From IMG/VR virus record IMGVR_UViG_3300025732_000133, positions 1 through 35,148 of that record: a stretch of 35,148 nt of DNA; one strand, given 5' to 3'. Position numbers and translations under genes: made by a program. Shown here in pieces: positions 24,211 through 28,973 of the stretch. The DNA comes from a virus. The notes below the pieces were generated by a model. That model saw only the letters and a program-made list of their open reading frames with translations, was not told the origin of the DNA and searched no databases. The stretch's first letter is position 1. The number at the start of each line of letters is the position of its first letter.

Positions 24211-24960
24211 TTATTTTGCGGCTCGGCTAAGATATTCAGCCGTTCCAAATATTATTTTCTTATCTTCAGCTAGACTAAAGTTGTAAATACGATTTATTTC
24301 TTCAAAATAATCTCGCTCTGTGGCTTTATCTTCTAACCTATGAATATGATTGGTGATTTGTTTAACCATTCTGTCGTGGTCGTATTGCTCATCTGTAGCA
24401 AATCTTAGAAATGCTAAAGCAAAGTTTCTAGTCTTAAATCTTGGATAACTAGCAAATGCATAAAGCATCTCTAGTAATTCCATAGTTCGCTGGAAGTTAT
24501 CTACTTTAAGCGCACCTAGTTTGAATGAAGAGTTAGTAACAGGGTTATCTAGTGATAGATACCTAATCAAACAGTCGTGGTTTACTTTGTAATCACTATC
24601 TTTTGCTTTGAGATAAAGCTGATAGTTTACATTTCCAGATTCAGCAAATGCGTATGCATAGTCAACAGGTTGCCATTGTTTGGCGCTGCTGTTCAATGCT
24701 CTTACATTAGAGATATCTAGACCTTTGTGTTTGATGTAATAGACTTCTAAGCCTAACTGCGATATAGCAGCAAGTCTATGCTGTCCGTCAATTACTTCCA
24801 TTCTCTCATTTACTAATATTGGTGAAAGCTTTATAGATTCAGGGTCTTGATCTATCAATACTCTCAGTTTGTTAACGTGCGCATCACGCACCTTACGGTT
24901 ACCTTTAATTGTCTTGAAAAGAGTATAGTCTCTTGTGGACAATATTTCTGGGCTAGCCAT
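24211..24960 (-). CDS. ParB-like / DGQHR-domain protein
   Basis: The 249-residue protein starts at the ATG complementary to 24958-24960, because AAGGAG lies 6-7 nt before it; an earlier in-frame ATG at 25008 has no such site. Residues about 15-75 form a ParB-N-like domain: KTIKGNRKVRDAHVNKL, LSPILVNERMEVIDGQHRLA with the DGQHR motif (58-62), then ISQLGLEVYY. The C-terminal half is helical. Such proteins bind or cut DNA or bind nucleotides; in phages they may be regulators or partition relatives, and no ParA is present. It is one of three leftward genes. Confidence 0.75.
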   Translation of the reverse strand: MASPEILSTRDYTLFKTIKGNRKVRDAHVNKLRVLIDQDPESIKLSPILVNERMEVIDGQHRLAAISQLGLEVYYIKHKGLDISNVRALNSSAKQWQPVDYAYAFAESGNVNYQLYLKAKDSDYKVNHDCLIRYLSLDNPVTNSSFKLGALKVDNFQRTMELLEMLYAFASYPRFKTRNFALAFLRFATDEQYDHDRMVKQITNHIHRLEDKATERDYFEEINRIYNFSLAEDKKIIFGTAEYLSRAAK

Positions 24961-25005
24961 ATTAAGCTCCTTTGAGTGATAGACTGCGTATAAATTATTA
25001 AAATA

Positions 25006-25038
25006 CAACTAATAGAGATTGCCCTTTCTTATTAGTTG
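25006..25038. repeat. Inverted repeat upstream of the ParB-like gene
   Basis: CAACTAATA (25006-25014) and TATTAGTTG (25030-25038) are perfect inverted 9-mers 15 nt apart. They lie between the ParB-like start and its probable promoter (leftward TTGCGT, 17 bp, TAGACT). An operator or a hairpin in the 5' leader is equally possible. The spacer contains, leftward, GAAAGGGC, like the early ribosome motif. Confidence 0.5.
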
Positions 25039-25085
25039 ACTAAGTCTACCAGTCTTATGTTAATAACGCAAGAGGTAGAACAGTA

Positions 25086-25115
25086 TTGACTAGCTAATTG
25101 TATTTAATACATAAT
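25086..25115 (+). promoter_or_regulatory. Promoter for a small RNA
   Basis: TTGACT at 25086-25091, then TACATA (25108-25113, 16-bp spacer) or CATAAT (25110-25115, 18-bp spacer). The expected start is near 25121. No gene begins before the terminator at 25174-25206, which indicates a non-coding transcript. Confidence 0.6.
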
Positions 25116-25120
25116 AGTAA

Positions 25121-25206
25121 TGACTATCAGTCAGGCTAACTCGCACTTGAGCCTAGAATCGTTGCGAGCAAAGACCACCTTAATAGCTAGTTATAGGTGG
25201 TTTTTT
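25121..25206 (+). ncRNA. Candidate small RNA with H-type pseudoknot and terminator
   Basis: Stem 1 is AGGCT 25133-25137 with AGCCT 25150-25154. Stem 2 is CTCGCA 25140-25145, lying in the loop of stem 1, with TGCGAG 25163-25168. The stems cross with loops of 2, 4 and 8 nt, the geometry of an H-type pseudoknot. A terminator hairpin follows. The RNA ends just upstream of the replication-initiator leader, as do copy-control RNAs of plasmids. Its TGCGAG could also pair with CTCGCA at 25329-25334 in that leader. Structure and expression are predictions by eye. Confidence 0.55.
25174..25206 (+). terminator. Intrinsic terminator of the pseudoknot small RNA
   Basis: ACCACCT (25174-25180) pairs with AGGTGGT (25195-25201), with an inner TAA/TTA extension, and is followed by six T (25201-25206). 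Confidence 0.8.
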
Positions 25207-25213
25207 GTTGGCA

Positions 25214-25222
25214 TGGTATAAT
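25214..25222 (+). promoter_or_regulatory. Extended -10 promoter of the initiator leader
   Basis: TGG-TATAAT at 25214-25222 puts transcription start near 25229-25230, immediately before the first leader hairpin. A second TG-C-TATAAT lies at 25297-25305 and could start a shorter leader. Confidence 0.6.
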
Positions 25223-25230
25223 GCTTGCAA

Positions 25231-25355
25231 GTATTGTCCTATAACCAAGCGGCAATACTCAAACTATAAAAGCGAGGGTATAGCAGTTATGCTGTGTGCT
25301 ATAATAGTACATGGTTATAGGGCAAGCCCTCGCATAAAAGCGGGGGTTTTTCTTT
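25231..25355 (+). promoter_or_regulatory. Structured leader of the replication initiator (pseudoknot plus terminator)
   Basis: Four perfect inverted pairs are interleaved. GTATTG/CAATAC (25231-25236, 25253-25258) makes a 5' hairpin whose loop holds CCTATAACCA (25238-25247). That loop matches TGGTTATAGG at 25312-25321. GCGAGGG (25272-25278) matches CCCTCGC (25327-25333), enclosing TATAGCA/TGCTATA (25279-25285, 25297-25303). CCCTCGC can instead pair with GCGGGGG (25340-25346), followed by TTTTT, forming a terminator that abuts the ATG at 25356 and buries its only G-rich ribosome site. The alternatives imply regulated initiator expression. Confidence 0.65.
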
Positions 25356-25826
25356 ATGGGTAAAGTGCCTATCTACGCAACGCTGCACTACGACATTAGG
25401 CAAGCGTTGGACATATCTTGGAACGAATACGTGTTCTTGGATATGGTTTATAAACTTAGTTATGAGGGCTGGTGCTACAAATCGCTAGAAACTACAGCTA
25501 CTGATCTTGGTTTAGCCAGGCGTTCAATAGTCAACATGCGCAATCGTTTGCTAGAAAAGGGTTTATTAAAGAAAAATGGGCGTGGATACCTACGAGTTAC
25601 CACCAAATATACAGAGGTAGCGGTGCAAAAAGTGCACCGATACAAGCCAAAAGACGACCAAACGGTGCAAAAAATTCCTATTTCGGTGCAAAAAGTGCAC
25701 TCAACTGGTGCAAAAAGTGCACCTAAGAATAACAATAGAATTACAGAGAATATAGAAAATGATGAAAAAGGAACAGGATACCTACGAGCATTTGAGGCAT
25801 ATAAGAGAATCAAGGGTATTGCATAG
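25356..25826 (+). CDS. Replication initiator (winged-helix, origin-containing)
   Basis: In this 156-residue protein residues 1-85 form a helix-turn-helix/winged-helix domain (WNEYVFLDMVYKLSYEGW; SLETTATDLGLARRSIVNMR; LLEKGLLKKNGRGYLRV), as in small phage replisome organisers. The middle repeats VQKVH/VQKIP peptides because the DNA there holds iterons. The C-terminus (KSAPKNNNRITENI, then YLRAFEAYKRIKGIA) matches the common tail of such proteins. It should bind the iterons inside its own gene and recruit host replication proteins, since the phage has no polymerase or helicase. A DnaA box follows the stop. Confidence 0.72.
   Translation: MGKVPIYATLHYDIRQALDISWNEYVFLDMVYKLSYEGWCYKSLETTATDLGLARRSIVNMRNRLLEKGLLKKNGRGYLRVTTKYTEVAVQKVHRYKPKDDQTVQKIPISVQKVHSTGAKSAPKNNNRITENIENDEKGTGYLRAFEAYKRIKGIA
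25622..25723 (+). repeat. Iterons / palindromes within the initiator gene, candidate origin
   Basis: GGTGCAAAAA occurs at 25622, 25663, 25685 and 25707. Copies 1, 3 and 4 continue as GGTGCAAAAAGTGCAC, so each is also a palindrome (GGTGCA/TGCACC in copies 1 and 4). The layout parallels the lambda origin inside gene O. The following sequence is A-rich (AATAACAATAGAATTACAGA), a possible melting region. Confidence 0.75.
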
Positions 25827-25835
25827 TTATCCACA
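25827..25835 (+). other. DnaA box next to the candidate origin
   Basis: TTATCCACA, the consensus DnaA box, begins at the base after the initiator stop codon and about 100 bp from the iterons. Two more perfect boxes occur at 27970-27978 and, inverted, at 28921-28929. Confidence 0.65.
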
Positions 25836-25853
25836 GGTATTAACAAAAGGGTA

Positions 25854-25891
25854 TTGACATTATCATGCTTATGGTGTACACTGTATACAGT
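25854..25891 (+). promoter_or_regulatory. Early promoter with overlapping palindromic operator
   Basis: TTGACA (25854-25859), 17 bp, TACACT (25877-25882). The 12-bp perfect palindrome ACTGTATACAGT (25880-25891) covers the -10 to +1 region, suggesting a repressor or activator site. The transcript would include GTAAGAAAGGACA (25895-25907), the recurrent early ribosome motif, although no start codon follows it here. Confidence 0.75.
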
Positions 25892-25929
25892 CAAGTAAGA
25901 AAGGACATTACCTGACAGCATATTAAACC

Positions 25930-26120
25930 ATTGTGGTACGCCAGTAGGGCATCAAAGATTATGGTTGAGCTCGTGCGAGACTTGCTTAACTTGCGGTGTA
26001 ACCCCGCTCCAGACAACTACTGAATATAGGCAACGGGTGTCGGCTAGGCATAATAGCAACCCATATAGCTTATAGACAGAAACTGTAGAATCTAAATGAG
26101 CCTTACCGATGTACCACAAT
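25930..26120 (+). ncRNA. Candidate structured RNA closed by a 10-bp helix
   Basis: ATTGTGGTAC (25930-25939) is perfectly complementary to GTACCACAAT (26111-26120), 171 nt later. Inside, ATGGTTG (25961-25967) can pair with CAACCCAT (26057-26064, one bulge), and small hairpins such as GCTA/TAGC lie near 26043-26056. No good ORF with a ribosome site runs through it. It lies between the strong promoter at 25854 and the gene at 26135, so it is either a long regulatory leader or a separate RNA. I recognise no known RNA class. Confidence 0.5.
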
Positions 26121-26134
26121 AAGAAAGGGCAAAT

Positions 26135-26296
26135 ATGAAGTTCAAGATAATAAGTTATAAACCTAATAAGCCTGAATACACAGTAGAGGCTTATGAAGAA
26201 CAAGATGCATGGGAGTATTTCTTAGACAACTTGCTTCCGATAGAAGATGAAGTTGACGATTGGACTATTCAAGAATTAAAAAAGTTAGGTAAATAA
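26135..26296 (+). CDS. Small acidic protein, 53 residues
   Basis: The ribosome site is the early motif TAAGAAAGGGCAAA (26120-26133), immediately before ATG 26135. The product MKFKIISYKPNKPEYTVEAY begins with two strands, continues with acidic EEQDAWEYFLDNLLPIEDEV and ends in a helix (TIQELKKLGK). It is unrecognised. The TAATG overlap with the next gene shows it is the first member of a small early operon. Confidence 0.7.
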   Translation: MKFKIISYKPNKPEYTVEAYEEQDAWEYFLDNLLPIEDEVDDWTIQELKKLGK

Positions 26297-26634
26297 TGAC
26301 ACTTACTACAAACTCACTACCTGCACAGATAGAACGCAAGCTACTTGCTACTATCGAGCTACAGAAACAACTAGAACAAGCTGAGGCTGATCTAAAAGCC
26401 GAGCTACTAGAAGCTATGAAAGAGCACAATGTCATCTCAATCAAGAATGATAACTACTCAATTAGCCTAGTTAAGCGTGCCAGCTATAAGGGTGACATCA
26501 ACAGCGTGCCTACTACTATGCTTAAAACTGCACTAGACACTACTAAGATAGGTCAGTATGAAAAACTTTACGGCGAGCTTCCTATGGGAGTTGAGAAGTC
26601 TGAGACTGAGTACATCTCTTGGAGAGCAAAGTAA
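26296..26634 (+). CDS. Early phage protein with coiled-coil start, 112 residues
   Basis: Residues 8-45 form a coiled coil (IERKLLATIELQKQLEQAEA then KAELLEAMKEHNV). A small beta segment SIKNDNYSISLVKRASYKGD follows, then a helix and a C-terminal ISWRAK. Many phages carry a protein of this layout near recombination genes, generally of unknown function. It is coupled to both neighbours by TAATG overlaps. A role near DNA is suggested only by context. Confidence 0.65.
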   Translation: MTLTTNSLPAQIERKLLATIELQKQLEQAEADLKAELLEAMKEHNVISIKNDNYSISLVKRASYKGDINSVPTTMLKTALDTTKIGQYEKLYGELPMGVEKSETEYISWRAK

Positions 26635-26840
26635 TGATTGTTGGAATAATTTGTATCGTATTAGTGCTTATTGCTGCATTAAGTGATTTATCTGAAGCTA
26701 AAGCCAATGGTAAAACCCTTAAAGAGCAGCACGATTGGGAGCAAGATTTTAAGCGCCAGTATTACCAAGAGAAGCGTGATAAATTCAACGAAGTAGCTAA
26801 TAAAGCGATTGCTAAGGCAATTAGAAAGGTAACAGAGTAA
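26634..26840 (+). CDS. Small membrane-anchored protein, 68 residues
   Basis: ATG 26634 (MIVGIICIVLVLIAALSDL) overlaps the previous stop and gives an N-terminal transmembrane anchor of about 18 residues. A TTG start at 26619 would lie inside the previous gene. The rest is a highly charged cytoplasmic helix (HDWEQDFKRQYYQEKRDKF, then NEVANKAIAKAIRKV). It is unrecognised. A membrane-tethered helical rod of this kind could serve host takeover or exclusion. Confidence 0.65.
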   Translation: MIVGIICIVLVLIAALSDLSEAKANGKTLKEQHDWEQDFKRQYYQEKRDKFNEVANKAIAKAIRKVTE

Positions 26841-26998
26841 TGCCAGAAGAAATAATTCGCAAATACGGTATAGAGCGTGAGCAGATAACGCTTGAGTATC
26901 TACTAGCAGTGACTGATTTATATAGTCACGATGTAGAGAAGATAAAAGAAATCATTCAGGAACGCATCGAGAAGAACAAGCAAGAATTAGTTAAGTAA
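26840..26998 (+). CDS. Small helical protein, 52 residues
   Basis: ATG 26840 overlaps the previous stop (TAATG) and the gene ends at TAA 26996-26998. MPEEIIRKYGIEREQITLEY, then LLAVTDLYSHDVEKIKEIIQ and a Lys/Glu-rich end are almost entirely helical, resembling small three-helix DNA-associated or inhibitor proteins. No family is recognised. It ends 18 bases before the annealing-protein gene. Confidence 0.65.
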   Translation: MPEEIIRKYGIEREQITLEYLLAVTDLYSHDVEKIKEIIQERIEKNKQELVK

Positions 26999-27016
26999 CA
27001 ACACAAGGAGGGTAAG

Positions 27017-27499
27017 ATGGAAATAGTAAAGCTCGGAACACTGAAAGACATTCAGGTCTTTTCAACTGAGGTTAAGAAGTTCATACACGAGAATAAGTTA
27101 TGGACTAGCGTGCAGGGCAAGCCATACGTAAACGTAGAGGGCTGGCAGTTTATGGGCGGCATGCTCGGAATCACAGCCAACGTCAAAGAACTAGAGAACC
27201 AGAGCACTGATAAAGAGGTAAAGTACCGAGCAGTCGTAGAACTGTATCGTGGCGATCAGTTAGTTAGTTCAGGTGTGGCTATTTGCTCCAACAAAGAAAA
27301 GGGCAAGCAATACTTTGATGAGTATGCCATAGCTTCTATGTGTCAAACTAGAGCCATTGGAAAAGCCTACAGAATCTATCTTGGGTGGATAATGAAGATG
27401 GCTGGCTTTGAATCAACACCATTAGAAGAAATGCAAGGAGGGGTAAATGTCACAGCAGAGGATACGAAGACGGAGATTGTCGACGCCTACAATTCATAA
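27017..27499 (+). CDS. Putative single-strand annealing recombinase
   Basis: This 160-residue protein has a strong AAGGAGGG site. Features: KPYVNVEGWQFMGGMLGITA (about 34-53), a beta sheet with VELYRGDQLVSSGVAIC, and DEYAIASMCQTRAIGKAYR (about 98-116) with LGWIMKMAGFESTPLEEM. The QTRAIGKA-R helix and the order resemble phage RecT/ERF/Sak-type or Rad52-like annealing proteins. The next gene is a YqaJ exonuclease, the usual partner. Annealing activity is therefore inferred from weak motif similarity plus synteny. The last 53 bases overlap the exonuclease gene. Confidence 0.6.
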   Translation: MEIVKLGTLKDIQVFSTEVKKFIHENKLWTSVQGKPYVNVEGWQFMGGMLGITANVKELENQSTDKEVKYRAVVELYRGDQLVSSGVAICSNKEKGKQYFDEYAIASMCQTRAIGKAYRIYLGWIMKMAGFESTPLEEMQGGVNVTAEDTKTEIVDAYNS

Positions 27500-28010
27500 T
27501 TGCGCTCAGAATTCGCCAGAATGGTTCGAACTACGCAAAGGGCGTGTTACTGCGTCCAACGCATGGAAGCTGCTTGAAAAGGGCTATAAAGAGGCTGTAG
27601 AGCAAAAGATAATCCCTACGACAGCAGCAATGCAGCGTGGCAAGGACTTAGAGCCTGAAGCTCTAGAGATTTACTCCAGAACGCACGATGATGTAGACAT
27701 ACTGACTGTCGGGTTTGTGACTAATCCTAAATACCCAAATGCTGGAGCGAGTCCAGACGGCGTGGTTGGAGATAAGCTAATCGAAGTCAAATGCTTTGGC
27801 GAAAAGAAACACATTGATGTCAGCAAAGGGAACATACCTTTCGAAGTAATGGCGCAGGTGCAAATGCAGATGATGATTTGTGAGCTAGAGTCCTGCGACT
27901 TAGTCCTATACAACCCAGACTTAGAGCCTAAGCTGGCTTTTAAGGTTATAAACATCCCAGCAGATGAAGTTATCCACAGAAATATACGCAAGCATCTTGA
28001 CTTAACATAA
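27447..28010 (+). CDS. YqaJ / lambda-exonuclease-type recombination nuclease
   Basis: The 187-residue protein has GGAGGGG before ATG 27447, inside the end of the annealing gene. The fold's signature order is clear: NSPEWFELRKGRVTASNAWK (22-41), MQRGKDLEPEALEIY (62-76), AGASPDGVVGD (99-109, Asp104), LIEVKCFGEKKH (111-122, Glu113 and Lys115), and MAQVQMQMMICE (135-146). These are the metal and catalytic residues of PD-(D/E)XK exonucleases. It would resect double-strand ends so that the upstream protein can anneal them. A promoter lies in its last codons. Confidence 0.88.
   Translation: MSQQRIRRRRLSTPTIHNCAQNSPEWFELRKGRVTASNAWKLLEKGYKEAVEQKIIPTTAAMQRGKDLEPEALEIYSRTHDDVDILTVGFVTNPKYPNAGASPDGVVGDKLIEVKCFGEKKHIDVSKGNIPFEVMAQVQMQMMICELESCDLVLYNPDLEPKLAFKVINIPADEVIHRNIRKHLDLT
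27970..27978 (+). other. DnaA box inside the exonuclease gene
   Basis: Perfect TTATCCACA, about 20 bases upstream of the promoter at 27997. It may be chance or part of DnaA-linked control. Confidence 0.4.
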
Positions 28011-28025
28011 GCTCTATGCTAGTAT
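27997..28025 (+). promoter_or_regulatory. Early promoter
   Basis: TTGACT (27997-28002), 17 bp, TAGTAT (28020-28025), overlapping the end of the exonuclease gene. The early ribosome motif AAGAAAGGACAAA (28039-28051) follows at the same distance as at 25895 and 28988. Confidence 0.7.
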
Positions 28026-28055
28026 GTGGGTACCATAAAAGAAAGGACAAAAATT

Positions 28056-28298
28056 ATGGACATACTAAACCCCAAAGAAATTGGGACAGCAACGAGAACT
28101 ATCAAAAGCACAAGAAGCCACCGCTTCTCTAACTGGGCAGACGACAATCTATTACCTTGGATGTCGCTGGTAATCCTAGGCTTTCTAGCAGCACAAGGAA
28201 TCATATCCTTTACGCCAATGCTAGTAGATGACTTTAGGACAGGTTTCGCTTTCGTAGTCGTGTTCTTCCTAATCATCAAGATTAGACGCATCCAATAG
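28056..28298 (+). CDS. Two-span membrane protein, 80 residues
   Basis: ATG 28056 follows AAGAAAGGACAAA by 4 bases; an upstream in-frame start at 28026 would fall in the promoter. A basic cytoplasmic start (MDILNPKEIGTATRTIKSTR) is followed by LPWMSLVILGFLAAQGIISF (about 42-61), a short loop and GFAFVVVFFLIIKI (about 66-79), then IRRIQ. It has its own promoter and terminator, so it is a single-gene unit. Possible roles are superinfection exclusion or early membrane takeover. No family is recognised. Confidence 0.7.
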   Translation: MDILNPKEIGTATRTIKSTRSHRFSNWADDNLLPWMSLVILGFLAAQGIISFTPMLVDDFRTGFAFVVVFFLIIKIRRIQ

Positions 28299-28328
28299 TT
28301 TGAGGTTGGGTAAAACGAGGTAACAAAA

Positions 28329-28358
28329 AAGAGGCTTCTCGCAAGAGCCTCTTCTTTT
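28329..28358. terminator. Bidirectional terminator between convergent genes
   Basis: AAGAGGCT (28329-28336) pairs with AGCCTCTT (28346-28353). It is followed by CTTTT on the plus strand and by TTTTTT on the minus strand, ending both the membrane-protein gene and the two leftward small genes. Confidence 0.88.
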
Positions 28359-28369
28359 ATTAGTAGAAC

Positions 28370-28549
28370 CTACTTCTTCTTCTTAGCTTTGCCAGTAACG
28401 CTGAGAGCTATTGCTATTGCTTGCTTGCGTGACTTAGCTAGTGGAGCTTTCTTTGGACCCTTAGGGTTGATACCTGAGTGAAGTGTACCAGCCTTAAACT
28501 CTCTCATGATCTTAGCGAACTTACCCTTAGATGCTGCTTTCTTCTTCAT
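28370..28549 (-). CDS. Small basic protein (DUF6496-like), 59 residues
   Basis: The ATG is complementary to 28547-28549 with AAAGGAAAG upstream; the stop is at 28370-28372. MKKKAASKGKFAKIMREFKA is followed by GTLHSGINPKGPKKAPLAKS, then RKQAIAIALSVTGKAKKKK. The order FAKIMREFKAGTLHSG ... SRKQAIAIALS matches a widespread family of tiny phage and bacterial basic proteins (DUF6496-type) of unknown function. Its charge suggests nucleic-acid binding. Its start overlaps the stop of the next leftward gene upstream (TAATG). Confidence 0.78.
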   Translation of the reverse strand: MKKKAASKGKFAKIMREFKAGTLHSGINPKGPKKAPLAKSRKQAIAIALSVTGKAKKKK

Positions 28550-28662
28550 TATTTCTTTCCTTTCTTGCGGGCAGCCATTTTCTTTGCTGCCATCTTCTTA
28601 CCGTATTCCTTAATCATCATCTTCTTAGATTCTTTCTTCTCGTGCATTTTACCAGCTGACAT
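28549..28662 (-). CDS. Tiny lysine-rich protein, 37 residues
   Basis: The ATG is complementary to 28660-28662 with AAAGGAG 5-6 nt upstream; the stop overlaps the next start. The product MSAGKMHEKKESKKMMIKEY continues GKKMAAKKMAARKKGKK, nearly half lysine/arginine and a single probable helix. It has the look of a nucleic-acid-binding or anti-host micro-protein. The strong ribosome site, the coupled downstream gene and the structured leader support a real gene. Confidence 0.7.
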   Translation of the reverse strand: MSAGKMHEKKESKKMMIKEYGKKMAAKKMAARKKGKK

Positions 28663-28684
28663 AGTGCTCCTTTAGTTAATTGGT

Positions 28685-28817
28685 GGGAGGGCTCTAGGGA
28701 AACCCTCCCGTAAGTGGATATTGTCTGTTTGTTTTCGAGCGTTACAAACTCACAAGTAACGCTAGGGTGTCTTAGGTTCTACTATCGCCTTGATCCTGAG
28801 CAAACAGGAACGATAGT
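28685..28817 (-). promoter_or_regulatory. Three-hairpin leader of the leftward small genes
   Basis: In leftward order: ACTATCG/CGATAGT (plus-strand 28781-28787, 28811-28817) with inner TCCTG/CAGGA; AGCGTTAC/GTAACGCT (28738-28745, 28756-28763); GGGAGGG/CCCTCCC (28685-28691, 28703-28709), the last about 20 nt before the ribosome site. This fills most of the 340 bases without a gene between 28663 and 29002. It is either a regulatory leader or a separate RNA; a promoter lies just upstream. Confidence 0.6.
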
Positions 28818-28824
28818 CTCTTTA

Positions 28825-28833
28825 ATTATACCA
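28825..28833 (-). promoter_or_regulatory. Leftward extended -10 promoter
   Basis: TGG-TATAAT on the minus strand (plus 28825-28833) with no good -35. The predicted start near 28818 begins exactly at the first leader hairpin. Confidence 0.6.
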
Positions 28834-28847
28834 ACTATTGCAAGCCA

Positions 28848-28901
28848 TAAAAAACAGCCCCGGAAGAGTGTAAGAAAGGACAAACTTTTTGGGGCTGCTA
28901 T
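28848..28901 (-). ncRNA. Candidate anti-Shine-Dalgarno small RNA
   Basis: Leftward promoter, then a start near 28901 and a terminator made of AGCAGCCCC (28899-28891) and GGGGCTGTT (28861-28853) with six T (28854-28849). The whole RNA is about 54 nt. Its 29-nt loop contains GTTTGTCCTTTCTTAC (28885-28870), the exact complement of the early ribosome motif GTAAGAAAGGACAAAC. It can pair 14 nt with the site of the gene at 29003, 13 nt with that at 28056, 13 nt at 25895-25907, and 14 nt with one G-U at 26120-26133. Function as a translational repressor is inference. Confidence 0.6.
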
Positions 28902-28907
28902 GCCGAG

Positions 28908-28936
28908 ATTATACCAAACCTGTGGATAAATCACAA
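28908..28936 (-). promoter_or_regulatory. Promoter of the anti-Shine-Dalgarno RNA
   Basis: Minus-strand TTGTGA (plus 28931-28936), 17 bp, TATAAT (plus 28908-28913) with an upstream TGG extended -10. The spacer contains a perfect DnaA box. It is divergent from, and nearly touches, the promoter of the gene at 29003. Confidence 0.72.
28921..28929 (-). other. DnaA box within promoter spacer
   Basis: TTATCCACA on the minus strand, between the -35 and -10 of the small-RNA promoter, where bound DnaA would be expected to block RNA polymerase. Confidence 0.5.
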
Positions 28937-28945
28937 CAAATACCC

Positions 28946-28973
28946 TTGATTGTATTTGCTTATGTAGTACAAT
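28946..28973 (+). promoter_or_regulatory. Early promoter
   Basis: TTGATT (28946-28951), 16 bp, TACAAT (28968-28973). The spacer contains TGCTTATG and the -10 is followed by TATACA, both also present around the promoter at 25854. The ribosome motif AAGAAAGGACAAAC follows at 28988-29001. Confidence 0.75.

Noticed and set aside
25930-26120. Group I intron, tRNA or tmRNA as an explanation of the structured region
   Set aside because: I could not find the conserved intron core, a T-loop GTTCRA motif with acceptor pairing, or a tag frame; neighbouring sequence is not an interrupted gene.
25952-26203. 83-residue leftward ORF opposite the structured RNA region
   Set aside because: No ribosome site or promoter, antisense to a promoter and to the start of the gene at 26135, and rich in residues expected from random translation.
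28714-28929. 71-residue rightward ORF
   Set aside because: It runs antisense through the hairpins and terminator of the leftward RNAs, has no ribosome site and a composition unlike real genes here. Its last codons (ATG 28899 on) follow an early ribosome motif at too great a distance.
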